Shown here: one piece after another, positions 17,356 to 25,295 of the stretch
How the letters are laid out: each line of letters starts with the position of its first letter
Position numbering within the stretch: the first letter of the stretch is position 1
Origin: Bacteroidia bacterium
GTDB taxonomy: Bacteria; Bacteroidota; Bacteroidia; Flavobacteriales; Flavobacteriaceae
Direction of reading: 5' to 3'
Assembly: GCA_030429835.1 (NCBI GenBank)
Contig: JAUIGC010000008.1
Location: forward strand, 1-43,315
Length of the DNA stretch: 43,315 nt
Notes under the pieces: generated by a model
What the model was told of the DNA's origin: nothing
What the model saw: the letters and a program-made list of their open reading frames with translations, nothing else
Databases searched by the model: none
Translations under genes and position numbers: made by a program

Positions 17356-18450
17356 ATGTGGAATAACGGCGATTATCTGAATTTTAAATTGACCTCCGTA
17401 TCGGGAAGGTATGTTACCAATGAGCATATTTATGAGTTTCTGAATACATTGGATGATTCATTTCATTTGAATGTGCTAGGACTATCGGTAAAAAAAAGAC
17501 CTATTTATGGGATTACCGTTGGCCATGGACCAAATCGAATATTAATGTGGTCCCAGATGCATGGCAACGAGTCCACGACGACCAAAGCCGTACTGGATTT
17601 GCTTAATTTTCTTAAGCAAGGTTCATCAAGTGTTGAAGAAATCTTGGGCAAGGTTACCTTAATGATTATTCCCATTCTTAACCCTGATGGGGCCTTCAAT
17701 TATACGAGGGTTAACGCCAAAAAAGTTGACCTCAATAGGGACGCCCAAAAAAGAACACAGCCGGAGAGTAAGATTCTTAGAAAAACCTTTGATGAATTTG
17801 CCCCGGATTATTGTTTTAACCTGCACGATCAAAGGACTATATTCAATGTGGGTAATTTAAAAAATCCCGCAACCGTATCTTTTTTAGCTCCCGCTTTTGA
17901 TGAACAAAGAAACAATTCAGAATCCAGGGCAAGGGCCATGCTTATAATTGCGGCCATGAATAAGGAGTTACAGGGTTATATACCTGGTCAAGTTGGTCGA
18001 TTTGATGATTCTTTTAATTCCAATTGTGTAGGGGATACTTTTCAAATGGAAAAAGTACCAACCATTCTTTTTGAAGCGGGTCATTACCAGGAAGACTACC
18101 AGAGAGAAAAAACCAGGGAACTTATAGTATATGCATTACAAAGGGCTATACTCACCATTGCCAATGAAGAAATTGAAAACTATGCTTTGGATCAATATTT
18201 TAAAATGCCGGAAAACAATAAGCGATATGTTGATATTTTAGTTGAAAATGCCCATGTATTGGACAATTCCTTAAGGAAAAATGACTGCATATCCATACTT
18301 TACAAGGAGGTTTTGGATAAGGATAAAATAAAATTTGTTCCCACAATAGCCGAAAAGGGCTTTCAGCCAGGTTACTATTTTGGGCATAAAACCTTGAATT
18401 GTTTAAATGAAGTCGATGTTAACTGGCTACGTTCACAAAAAATTATCTAA
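17356..18450 (+). CDS. M14-family zinc carboxypeptidase
   Basis: A 364-residue metallopeptidase without a signal peptide, so probably cytoplasmic. Zinc ligands are His69 and Glu72 in MHGNE and His157 in FNLHDQ. The substrate-binding arginine and neighbouring residues are in VDLNRDAQ (124-131), and the catalytic glutamate is Glu240 in LFEAGHYQED. About 100 residues follow the catalytic domain and contain no recognised motif. M14 peptidases remove C-terminal amino acids or trim cell-wall peptides; substrate preference cannot be read from the sequence. An Lrp/AsnC regulator gene follows 122 bp downstream, but with its own promoter box. Confidence 0.9.
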   Translation: MWNNGDYLNFKLTSVSGRYVTNEHIYEFLNTLDDSFHLNVLGLSVKKRPIYGITVGHGPNRILMWSQMHGNESTTTKAVLDLLNFLKQGSSSVEEILGKVTLMIIPILNPDGAFNYTRVNAKKVDLNRDAQKRTQPESKILRKTFDEFAPDYCFNLHDQRTIFNVGNLKNPATVSFLAPAFDEQRNNSESRARAMLIIAAMNKELQGYIPGQVGRFDDSFNSNCVGDTFQMEKVPTILFEAGHYQEDYQREKTRELIVYALQRAILTIANEEIENYALDQYFKMPENNKRYVDILVENAHVLDNSLRKNDCISILYKEVLDKDKIKFVPTIAEKGFQPGYYFGHKTLNCLNEVDVNWLRSQKII

Positions 18451-18547
18451 TTAGGAACTTCAATAGAATTATTCAATTTGAAATTTTATTATATTACGAT
18501 TTTGACATAAAAACTTAATATCTTTTATAATTCTTTTTAATATTTTT

Positions 18548-18555
18548 TACTTTTG
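18548..18555 (+). promoter_or_regulatory. -7 promoter box of the Lrp/AsnC gene
   Basis: TACTTTTG is an exact TAnnTTTG match ending 17 nt before the ATG at 18573, in an AT-rich spacer. No well-spaced -33 TTG is visible. Confidence 0.5.
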
Positions 18556-18572
18556 CATAAAATTAATCAAAC

Positions 18573-19052
18573 ATGGGTAAAGTTAAATTAGACGAAATCG
18601 ACCACCAAATTCTGGATATGTTGATAGACAACACCAGAACTCCTTTTACCGATATAGCCAAAAAGTTATTAATTTCCGCGGGAACAGTCCATGTGAGGGT
18701 TAAGAAAATGGAAGAAGCTGGAATTATCAAAGGCTCTTCACTCACTTTGGATTATGTTAAACTGGGATACGCCTTTATTGCATATGTGGGCATATTTCTA
18801 GAAAAAACACATCAAACCAAGTTTGTGCTTGAGCGTTTAAACCAGATACCTAACGTTACCATTGCGCATATTACTACGGGAAAATTCAATATCTTCTGCA
18901 AGATAAGGGCGAAGGACACCACCCACGCTAAGAACATCATTTTTAAAATAGATGATATTGATGGCATTAGTCGGACTGAAACGATGATTTCTTTGGAAGA
19001 AAGTTTCAATGACAAGAAAAGATTGATGCATACCATTTTTAATGAACTGTAG
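18573..19052 (+). CDS. Lrp/AsnC-family transcriptional regulator
   Basis: A 159-residue one-component regulator. The N-terminal winged helix-turn-helix spans about residues 5-60 (LDEIDHQILDMLIDNTR, FTDIAKKLLISAGTVHVRVKKM). The C-terminal RAM domain (about 70-150) has the family's beta-alpha-beta-beta-alpha-beta pattern, including IAHITTGKFNIFCKIRAKD. Such proteins form octamers and sense amino acids. The upstream M14 peptidase releases amino acids, but coregulation is only a suggestion. The gene has its own promoter and terminator and could be autoregulated, as is usual in this family. Confidence 0.94.
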   Translation: MGKVKLDEIDHQILDMLIDNTRTPFTDIAKKLLISAGTVHVRVKKMEEAGIIKGSSLTLDYVKLGYAFIAYVGIFLEKTHQTKFVLERLNQIPNVTIAHITTGKFNIFCKIRAKDTTHAKNIIFKIDDIDGISRTETMISLEESFNDKKRLMHTIFNEL

Positions 19053-19070
19053 TATTCATATTATAATATT

Positions 19071-19105
19071 AAAAAGCCCGATCCATTAATAGATTGGGCT
19101 TTTTT
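19071..19105 (+). terminator. rho-independent terminator after the Lrp/AsnC gene
   Basis: Stem AAAAAGCCCGATC/GATTGGGCTTTTT with one G-T wobble and an 8-nt loop, running into a T tract. It lies 18 bp after the stop codon and separates the regulator from the DinB-like gene. Confidence 0.9.
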
Positions 19106-19131
19106 GACTAATCTTGTTTGATATTCCAATT

Positions 19132-19647
19132 ATGAGAAAATCCGAATTGCAAAATCTTGGGGATACCTATTTCTATAGCACCTACCTGAATTCATTGGAA
19201 GATGTAAATCTAATGGATGCCTTTTATGAAGGAAAAGAGTGGTTTATGGATTATATAAAGGAGCTTCCTTTGGAAAAATTGGGCTACTCCTATGCGGAGA
19301 ATAAATGGAGCGTTGCGGAAGTTTTAATTCATATCATTGACACGGAGCGTATTTTTCAATATCGGGCATTCAGATTTTCTAGAAAGGATGAAACCGCACT
19401 TCCGGGCTTTGATCAGGATGCCTACATTACTGAAAGTAATGGCCTTAATAGGAACAAAGAAGATATATTGGAAGAATATTTGGCCGTTCGCAATTCTACC
19501 ATCACCCTATTCAAAAATCTTGGCAACGAACAGTTGAAAAGGGTAGGAATCGCCAGTGGTATTCCATGGAGCGTAGCGGCCTTGGGTTTTGTAATTAGTG
19601 GACACCAAAAGCACCATACCAATATCCTGCTAACAAAATATCAGTAA
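19132..19647 (+). CDS. DinB-like four-helix-bundle protein
   Basis: The start is the ATG at 19132 (MRKSELQNLG), giving 171 residues; an in-frame TTG at 19114 lies close to the terminator and is less likely. The chain is all helical with the DinB/YfiT histidine pattern: a first His in VAEVLIHIIDTER and a C-terminal pair in SGHQKHHTNILL. These are where a divalent metal binds in DinB-superfamily proteins. Members include thiol-dependent S-transferases (bacillithiol or mycothiol) and proteins of unknown role. The thiol cofactor here cannot be inferred from sequence. It converges on the following minus-strand gene with a 1-bp gap between stop codons. Confidence 0.87.
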   Translation: MRKSELQNLGDTYFYSTYLNSLEDVNLMDAFYEGKEWFMDYIKELPLEKLGYSYAENKWSVAEVLIHIIDTERIFQYRAFRFSRKDETALPGFDQDAYITESNGLNRNKEDILEEYLAVRNSTITLFKNLGNEQLKRVGIASGIPWSVAALGFVISGHQKHHTNILLTKYQ

Positions 19648-19648
19648 C

Positions 19649-19987
19649 CTAATCTTGGTCCGAATATTCTTGATCTTCGGATTCATAGTTCATTTCCATT
19701 TCGGGGATGATTTCCTCTTCGTTATCCATAACATCTTCCGGTGTTTTACCTTCAAGTTCCTTTTCTATGGTATCATCAAAGTTGGCAATGAAATTGGAGA
19801 GACTTTTACTGATTTTTACAAGATATAATGTATCCTCCGTTCTAAGTTCCACGGCTTCCACATATTCGCCACTACCATTTTTGAATACAATAATATCTTC
19901 ATCACCGTAGCCATAAGGATATTTTTCGATGAGTAGAGATGCGAGCTGATGGTCCAATTTTTTGTAATCGATGAGTCGTCTGGTCAT
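19649..19987 (-). CDS. small acidic conserved flavobacterial protein
   Basis: A 112-residue cytoplasmic protein. The N-terminal 80 residues look folded (MTRRLIDYKKLDHQLASLL, YGYGDEDIIVFKNGSGEYVE, DTLYLVKISKSL). The C-terminal 30 residues are strongly acidic (DNEEEIIPEMEMNYESEDQE). I recall near relatives in Flavobacteriia under the label DNA primase, which the sequence does not justify: no zinc finger, TOPRIM or helicase motif is present. A role is not known. It lies upstream of aroB on the same strand and tail-to-tail with the DinB-like gene. Confidence 0.75.
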   Translation of the reverse strand: MTRRLIDYKKLDHQLASLLIEKYPYGYGDEDIIVFKNGSGEYVEAVELRTEDTLYLVKISKSLSNFIANFDDTIEKELEGKTPEDVMDNEEEIIPEMEMNYESEDQEYSDQD

Positions 19988-20096
19988 AATAGTATAGGTT
20001 GGTTGATTATTCTTAAAATCCTGAACCTAAACTAATTATTTAATCGTTTTGTAGTTGTAAAGAGTTGTGAAATGAAAGTTTTAGTATATAAAGTTT

Positions 20097-21158
20097 TTAT
20101 TCCATGTAGTATGCGAAGGCCTCATGGAATAAATCTGGTGAAATGGTCACATCTATTTGAGTCTCCCCTATCTGTTTTAGCAACACAAAATTGATGTTGC
20201 CATGGGAATTCTTTTTGTCGTATTTTAAAAGTTCAAGGATATCCAAAATATCCTTATCCGTAAAATCCACTTTTGGGTAATATTTCAAAAAGGTTGATTT
20301 TATATCCATTAATTCATCCTTGGATAATCCCGTTAGTTTGTAGGACAGATACCCTTCGGTAATCATCCCAATGGCAATAGCTTCTCCATGTAATAAGGTT
20401 TCCTTGCTTTCATTTTCCAAGAAATAGGATTCGATGGCGTGCCCTAATGTGTGTCCGTAGTTTAATATTTTTCTGATATTCTGTTCTGTGGGGTCCTGTA
20501 ATACCACCTCGTTCTTAAGGGCAACCGAAGGCCTTATATGATGTTTTATTTCGTTGAGGGAACTTACTTTTTTTAAAGACTCCCAATACCCTGCATTTTT
20601 AATAAGGCCATGTTTTAGCATTTCAGCAAAGCCACTGGTTATTTGTCGCTCGTTCAACGTTTCTAGAAAATCTGAAACAATCAAGACCATTTCTGGCTGA
20701 TTGATTACCCCAATCTGATTTTTTAAAGGGCCCAAGTCCACCCCGGTTTTGCCTCCAACGGAAGCATCTACCATGGACAATAGGGTAGTGGGCACATTTA
20801 TAAAGTTAATCCCCCTTTTAAAGGTAGAGGCAACAAATCCACCAAGGTCTGTAAGAACTCCACCGCCTAGGTTGATCATAAGGCTTTTTCGGTCGGCACC
20901 AAGTTCAGATAAGGCTTCCCAAACCCCAACACAAGTTTCTATAGTCTTATTGACTTCACCCGATTCTATTTCAATGATTTCAAAAGCATATTCACCTTCA
21001 ATGTCAGACATGAATTGAGGAAGGCACAATTCATGGGTGTTTTCATCCACCAAAATAAAAATCGTGGAATAGTTTTGGGAGTTTAAGTGGGAATTTAGTG
21101 CCTCAAATGCTCTATTATCAAAATGGACGGCATATGAATCTGATACAATGGACTGCAT
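20097..21158 (-). CDS. aroB: 3-dehydroquinate synthase
   Basis: A 353-residue NAD- and metal-dependent enzyme that makes 3-dehydroquinate from DAHP, the second step of the shikimate pathway. The central signature is GGGVLTDLGGFVASTFKRGI, followed by VPTTLLSMVDASVGGKTGVD. Metal ligands are expected at the Glu of GFAEMLKHGLI and the His residues of NYGHTLGHAIES and LLHGEAIAIGM; all are present. The length is normal. It is divergent from proline dehydrogenase across about 120 bp. No other shikimate gene lies in the window. Confidence 0.96.
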   Translation of the reverse strand: MQSIVSDSYAVHFDNRAFEALNSHLNSQNYSTIFILVDENTHELCLPQFMSDIEGEYAFEIIEIESGEVNKTIETCVGVWEALSELGADRKSLMINLGGGVLTDLGGFVASTFKRGINFINVPTTLLSMVDASVGGKTGVDLGPLKNQIGVINQPEMVLIVSDFLETLNERQITSGFAEMLKHGLIKNAGYWESLKKVSSLNEIKHHIRPSVALKNEVVLQDPTEQNIRKILNYGHTLGHAIESYFLENESKETLLHGEAIAIGMITEGYLSYKLTGLSKDELMDIKSTFLKYYPKVDFTDKDILDILELLKYDKKNSHGNINFVLLKQIGETQIDVTISPDLFHEAFAYYME

Positions 21159-21247
21159 GGAATCGGAATTATGAATAGACCAAAAAACTTTAATTTAAGA
21201 GCGCAAAATAAGGGTTATTTTAATGAATAGAATAGAAAACCTGTGTT

Positions 21248-21255
21248 TATCTTTG
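21248..21255 (+). promoter_or_regulatory. -7 promoter box of the proline dehydrogenase gene
   Basis: TATCTTTG is an exact TAnnTTTG match 22 nt before the ATG at 21278. No well-placed -33 TTG is seen. Confidence 0.5.
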
Positions 21256-21277
21256 AAGCCGAAATAAATGATTGCAT

Positions 21278-22444
21278 ATGGATGCTATTTTTGAGAATAC
21301 GGCAACCGCATTTTCTCTCAAAACCGATTCAGAACTGGAAAGAGCCTATTTTCTTTTTAAGATGATTGCCAACGAACCCTTGGTAAAAATCGGAACGGCA
21401 ATGACCAATTTCGCCATAAAGGCACATCTTCCCGTAGAGGGTCTAATAAGGGCAACGGTTTTTGATCATTTCTGTGGCGGAGTCAATGAGGAGGATTGTA
21501 TGCCGGTCGTGGATAAAATGTTTGTAAAGGGCGTTTGTTCCGTTTTGGATTACTCTGTAGAGGGCAAGGACGAAGAAGATCCCTTGGACAATGCGACGGA
21601 AATGATTTTGAAAATTTTGGATTTTGTGAAGGAGAAGGATGCCATTCCCTTTGCAGTCTTTAAACCATCCGGTTTTGGGCGGTTTGCCCTGTATCAAAAA
21701 ATAAGCGAAGGAAAAAAATTGAGCGAAAAAGAGGAGGCAGAATGGCAAAGGGTTGTCAATAGATTCGATAAAGTATGTAAAAAGGCACACGACTTGGATG
21801 TTTCCCTATTGGTAGATGGAGAGGAAAGTTGGATGCAGGATGCCGCGGATCGTTTGGTGGAAGACATGATGCGTAAATACAACAAAAAGAAAGCCATTGT
21901 CTTCAATACGTTACAGACCTATAGATGGGATAGATTACCTTATCTTAAAAAATTACATGAAAGAGCCTCGACCGAAGGTTTCATGATCGGGATTAAGGTA
22001 GTTAGAGGGGCTTATATGGAAAAGGAGAATGAACGTGCCAGGGAAAAGGGCTATCCAAGTCCTATTTGCGATTCCAAGGCCGCTACAGATGAAAATTTTG
22101 ATACTACCATTGCTTACATGGTTGAAAATTTGGAAACGATGGCCATTTTTTCCGGCACACACAATGAAAACAGTTGTTACAAGTTGATGCAACTTATGAA
22201 GGAAAAAGGCGTTGAAAATAACCATGAAAATATATGGTTTGGACAACTCTATGGGATGAGCGACCATATTTCATTAAATCTAGCTGCCCATGGATATAAC
22301 GTGGCCAAATATTTGCCTTTTGGACCTGTAAGGGACGTAATGCCCTATTTGATAAGGAGGGCGGAAGAAAACACCTCGGTGGCCGGGCAGACAAGCAGGG
22401 AGCTTTCCTTGCTGAAAAAGGAGCGTAAACGTAGGAAAATATAA
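21278..22444 (+). CDS. proline dehydrogenase
   Basis: The start is the ATG at 21278 (MDAIFENTATAF); the TTG two codons upstream is less likely. The 388-residue FAD enzyme oxidises L-proline to pyrroline-5-carboxylate and delivers electrons to quinone. The PRODH barrel signatures are GIKVVRGAYMEKE, FSGTHNENS and FGQLYGMSDHIS. The C-terminal substrate-binding helix has LIRRAEENTS. It is a stand-alone monofunctional enzyme: no aldehyde dehydrogenase domain is fused and no pruA lies nearby. Length and sequence resemble the eukaryotic-like form found in Bacteroidota. The stop codon directly abuts that of the convergent next gene. Confidence 0.94.
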   Translation: MDAIFENTATAFSLKTDSELERAYFLFKMIANEPLVKIGTAMTNFAIKAHLPVEGLIRATVFDHFCGGVNEEDCMPVVDKMFVKGVCSVLDYSVEGKDEEDPLDNATEMILKILDFVKEKDAIPFAVFKPSGFGRFALYQKISEGKKLSEKEEAEWQRVVNRFDKVCKKAHDLDVSLLVDGEESWMQDAADRLVEDMMRKYNKKKAIVFNTLQTYRWDRLPYLKKLHERASTEGFMIGIKVVRGAYMEKENERAREKGYPSPICDSKAATDENFDTTIAYMVENLETMAIFSGTHNENSCYKLMQLMKEKGVENNHENIWFGQLYGMSDHISLNLAAHGYNVAKYLPFGPVRDVMPYLIRRAEENTSVAGQTSRELSLLKKERKRRKI

Positions 22445-22828
22445 TTATTGAATAGTGACCGATTCGATACTGGCTTTATCCGGACAGTTTTTTACCCATG
22501 CCGCTAGTTTTTGGTCTTTCTGGTTCCCTTGGATTAAATAGGTTTTACAGGGATTGGATTTGGTATCGCTCTCAGAAAAATCTACATTCCCTTCATTCAA
22601 AACGAAAATAATATCCAGGGAATCCAATTCACTGTTCGCCAATTGCCGTTGTACGTTATCGGAATAATATAAGGGCTTTGATCGAATGTCCTTTAAGGTC
22701 CTACAATTGGGAAAATAACAAAAGGATACTCCGGTCTCGTCCGATTTTTTTCTTAGGAAATAGGCCAAAAAAATGATACCAATGGAAAATCCGCCCAAAT
22801 AAAAGCCCAAACGCTTAATAAAACTCAT
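22445..22828 (-). CDS. membrane-anchored small protein of unknown function
   Basis: A 127-residue protein with one N-terminal membrane helix (residues 8-25, LGFYLGGFSIGIIFLAYFL) followed by RKK, so the body may be cytoplasmic. The soluble part begins with the conserved-looking VSFCYFPNCRTLKDIRSK, followed by a Ser/Asp-rich region and C-terminal cysteines (NPCKTYL, VKNCPDK). Four Cys in a short chain is notable, but no known metal-site spacing is recognised. It lies just downstream of the alanine dehydrogenase-like gene on the same strand (72 bp) and may be cotranscribed with it. I do not recognise a characterised family. Confidence 0.72.
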   Translation of the reverse strand: MSFIKRLGFYLGGFSIGIIFLAYFLRKKSDETGVSFCYFPNCRTLKDIRSKPLYYSDNVQRQLANSELDSLDIIFVLNEGNVDFSESDTKSNPCKTYLIQGNQKDQKLAAWVKNCPDKASIESVTIQ

Positions 22829-22899
22829 TGTAGTCGATGAAAATTGGAACCGCTAAATTATAGGTTTCTTACGGATACTGAAAGTAGGCTCCAGTAATT

Positions 22900-24099
22900 C
22901 TAAAAAATTAAAAAATTGATATCGCTATACGATAGGTCGAACCAATCACCGACTGTCCTATTGGTAAGGATACCATGATACATGTACAGACCGTTACGTA
23001 AGCCTTTGTCAAACCTCAATGAATTTTCCAATCCTCCATCTTCCCCTATCTTTAAAAGATAAGGGGTGAAAATATTACTGATGGAAACCGATGCTGTTTT
23101 GGGATATCTTGATGGAATATTGGGTACACCGTAATGAAGCACACCGGATTTCTCGATAGTCGGTTTATTATGGTTGGTAATTTCGCTTGTTTCAAAACAT
23201 CCACCAGTGTCTATACTTACATCAATGATTACGGCACCCTTCTTCATATGTTCCACCATGGTACTTGATACAATTACGGGGGACCTTCCCTTACCACGAG
23301 TAGCGCCAATGGCCACATCACATCGTTTTAAGGCCTTTAAAAGATTTTTGGGTTGAATGGTAGAAGTATAAACCGTTTGTTTAAGGTTGGTTTGAATATT
23401 TCGTAGCCTAGTTATGGAATTGTCAAAAATCTTAACGTTGGCCCCAAGACCAATGGCCGACCTTGCAGCGTATTCCCCAACGGTCCCCGCACCAATAATG
23501 ACAACTTCTGCGGGCGGAACACCGCTTATGTTACCGAACATTAAACCATTTCCTTTATTCGTGGCGGCCATTAATTCCGCAGCGATCAAAACGGAAGCAG
23601 TTCCTGCAATCTCGCTTAAAGACCTTACCGCAGGGTACTTACCATCCTCATCACGAATATATTCAAAAGCAATGGCCGTAATCCTTTTTTTGGCCAATTC
23701 CTCAAAATAGCTTTTATCCTGGGTTTTTATTTGTAAAGCAGAAATCACCGTTGTCTGTGGGTGTATCATGGCAATTTCTGAAAGGGTGGGGGGTTCCACT
23801 TTTAAAAGTAAGGGGCAGGAAAATACCTTTTTTGTATCCCTTGTAATTTCTCCTCCAGCATCGGTGTAATCCTTGTCCGAAAAGTTGGCTCCTTCACCAG
23901 CACCCGATTCCAGTAATACCCTGTGTCCGTTGGATGTTATGGCATTTACCGCATCGGGGGTGAGACAAACTCTCTTTTCCTGATATTGGTTTTCCTTTGG
24001 AATGCCAATAAAAAGTTCTCCTTTCTGCTTAAGGATTTCAAGGGTTTCTTCCTGAGGTATTAGTTGATGTTTACTAAAGGGTGAGCTTGGTTGGTTCAT
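22900..24099 (-). CDS. alanine dehydrogenase / PntA-like protein
   Basis: A 399-residue member of the alanine dehydrogenase and transhydrogenase alpha-subunit family. It has the N-terminal substrate domain (IGIPKENQYQEKRVCLTP with the substrate Arg43), LLLKVEPP with Lys100, and a Rossmann NAD site (VVIIGAGTVGEYAAR). IDVSIDTGGCFETS carries the family Asp. Known alanine dehydrogenases interconvert alanine with pyruvate and ammonia and use a catalytic His in a YLHLA-type motif. Here that stretch reads VISALQIKTQ with no His, so alanine dehydrogenase activity is uncertain. A 25-residue N-terminal extension precedes the domain. The gene is on the same strand as tsaE and porX, but separate genes lie between. 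Confidence 0.83.
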   Translation of the reverse strand: MNQPSSPFSKHQLIPQEETLEILKQKGELFIGIPKENQYQEKRVCLTPDAVNAITSNGHRVLLESGAGEGANFSDKDYTDAGGEITRDTKKVFSCPLLLKVEPPTLSEIAMIHPQTTVISALQIKTQDKSYFEELAKKRITAIAFEYIRDEDGKYPAVRSLSEIAGTASVLIAAELMAATNKGNGLMFGNISGVPPAEVVIIGAGTVGEYAARSAIGLGANVKIFDNSITRLRNIQTNLKQTVYTSTIQPKNLLKALKRCDVAIGATRGKGRSPVIVSSTMVEHMKKGAVIIDVSIDTGGCFETSEITNHNKPTIEKSGVLHYGVPNIPSRYPKTASVSISNIFTPYLLKIGEDGGLENSLRFDKGLRNGLYMYHGILTNRTVGDWFDLSYSDINFLIF

Positions 24100-24194
24100 A
24101 TTAGGGCTATATAAAAAAGATGACTTTTTAGTCCTAAACCAAATGTACGATTTTTAGATAAATGACCCTTTGCAAAGTTTTTGGAAAGACCTTA

Positions 24195-24866
24195 TTAGAA
24201 TTTAAAATGAAACCAGTTTTGAAGTTTCTCTTGGAAAATTTTGAGACCCTGCTCTATACTATCGGTAGAAAGTTTTCTGTCTATTTCCTCCGCAAGTGAC
24301 TCCTGATTTAATTCATCCTTTGTGTCTGCTATGTCATTTTTGATTTTTGGTGTATACCCATCGGAAATATTCTTTTCTTTTAATTCCTCCAATTCCGCTT
24401 CCATAGCTTCCAAATCGATACCATGGACATACTTGTCATAGAGTTTTATTCTTATAAAATAAACAAAGGGTATAACCACCATACAGATTGGTAAAAGCCA
24501 TAACAAATTGGCAGTATCTACTGCTTCATCATTGATAAATAATACTTCAAACAATTGAAAAGCATACATTGCTATGGGAATTAGAATAATATGGTACCAC
24601 CAATCCCTTGAAGAAAGAAACCATAAGATTAACAAGTATAATGGAACAATCTTTCCAACCAAAAACCAGACATAAGTATTTACATCTTCAAACCCGTTAT
24701 CCTTGATTTCAATACCCAAAAAGTCAATTCTAAAAGTCGCCGTCTGCGGAAAATAAACATGCGCTTTAAATATAAAGGGAGATAAAACAATAAAAAAGGC
24801 TATGGAAGACTCCAATAGGATTCTCTTCCTAGCCCTTAATCTTTTGTAATTTTTCATCTTTGCCAT
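24195..24866 (-). CDS. four-pass membrane protein with charged C-terminal tail
   Basis: A 223-residue protein starting at the ATG at 24866; the ATG at 24857 is an alternative. Four hydrophobic helices lie at about 15-33, 66-86, 90-110 and 120-140. The first extracytoplasmic loop is about 30 residues long (HVYFPQTATFRIDFLG). The last third (about 145-223) is hydrophilic and rich in Glu and Lys, likely helical (DLEAMEAELEELKEKN), and ends in QNWFHFKF. I do not recognise the family; no channel selectivity motif, transporter motif or catalytic residue set is visible. It may be cotranscribed with the 45-residue secreted peptide gene that starts upstream. Confidence 0.72.
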   Translation of the reverse strand: MAKMKNYKRLRARKRILLESSIAFFIVLSPFIFKAHVYFPQTATFRIDFLGIEIKDNGFEDVNTYVWFLVGKIVPLYLLILWFLSSRDWWYHIILIPIAMYAFQLFEVLFINDEAVDTANLLWLLPICMVVIPFVYFIRIKLYDKYVHGIDLEAMEAELEELKEKNISDGYTPKIKNDIADTKDELNQESLAEEIDRKLSTDSIEQGLKIFQEKLQNWFHFKF

Positions 24867-24938
24867 TAATGCGAGTAACGTCTAACATAATGACAACGAC
24901 TAAATTCATTAATTATTGGGTCTACAATAAATAAAGTG

Positions 24939-25076
24939 TTACTGTCTACCTGGCACTCTTATTTTTGACCTATCAACGCTAACCGTTGCATCATCAGGAG
25001 TTATAATTGGGGCTGTCATAGCCAACAAGAAAAATCCTAAGGCCAAAGAGGCCAAAAAAGTTCTTTTGTTTTTCAT
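24939..25076 (-). CDS. 45-residue secreted peptide, unlisted small gene
   Basis: The reverse strand has a complete frame from the ATG at 25076 to a TAA at 24939. It begins MKNKRTFLASLALGFFLLAM: a basic N-terminus, a 15-residue hydrophobic core and a plausible signal peptidase site near MTA-PII. The remaining 23 or so residues are polar and basic (TPDDATVSVDRSKIRVPGRQ). A -7 box TACGTTTG lies 42 nt upstream on the same strand. Signal peptide, promoter box and clean stop together support a real gene. Its product would be an exported peptide of unknown role. The membrane-protein gene follows 72 bp downstream on the same strand. Confidence 0.65.
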   Translation of the reverse strand: MKNKRTFLASLALGFFLLAMTAPIITPDDATVSVDRSKIRVPGRQ

Positions 25077-25295
25077 TTTCACTAGGGGTTTTTAGTTAGT
25101 AATTCACTTGTTCTAGTACAAACGTAAGAAATAATGGACAAAAAAAATGTTTTTAAACGTTAAAATTGTGTATTTCAACGTAAAAAAAGTACATTTTATC
25201 GATTTCCATGCATTTCATCGAAAAAATACAATAAAAACCATGGCGAAACGATGTGTATTCTATTTCAGAATAAAGGTAATTGTATGTGAAATTTG
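25077..25295. other. AT-rich 219-bp spacer upstream of the peptide gene
   Basis: The spacer separates the minus-strand tsaE stop from the peptide gene start. It holds A and T tracts and three ACGT-centred words (AAACGTAAG, AAACGTTAA, CAACGTAAA) at about 25121-25187. A short inverted repeat TATTCT/AGAATA lies at 25256-25272. No T-tracted terminator for tsaE is evident. The words could be regulator sites for the peptide gene, but this is speculative. Confidence 0.35.
25119..25126 (-). promoter_or_regulatory. -7 promoter box of the secreted-peptide gene
   Basis: The minus strand reads TACGTTTG, an exact TAnnTTTG match, 42 nt before the ATG at 25076. The nearest upstream TTTG is only 12 nt away, so no standard -33 element is apparent. 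Confidence 0.5.

Noticed and set aside
25256-25272. TATTCT/AGAATA hairpin after tsaE as a terminator
   Set aside because: On the tsaE strand it is followed by ACACATCG with no T run, and the stem is AT-rich.
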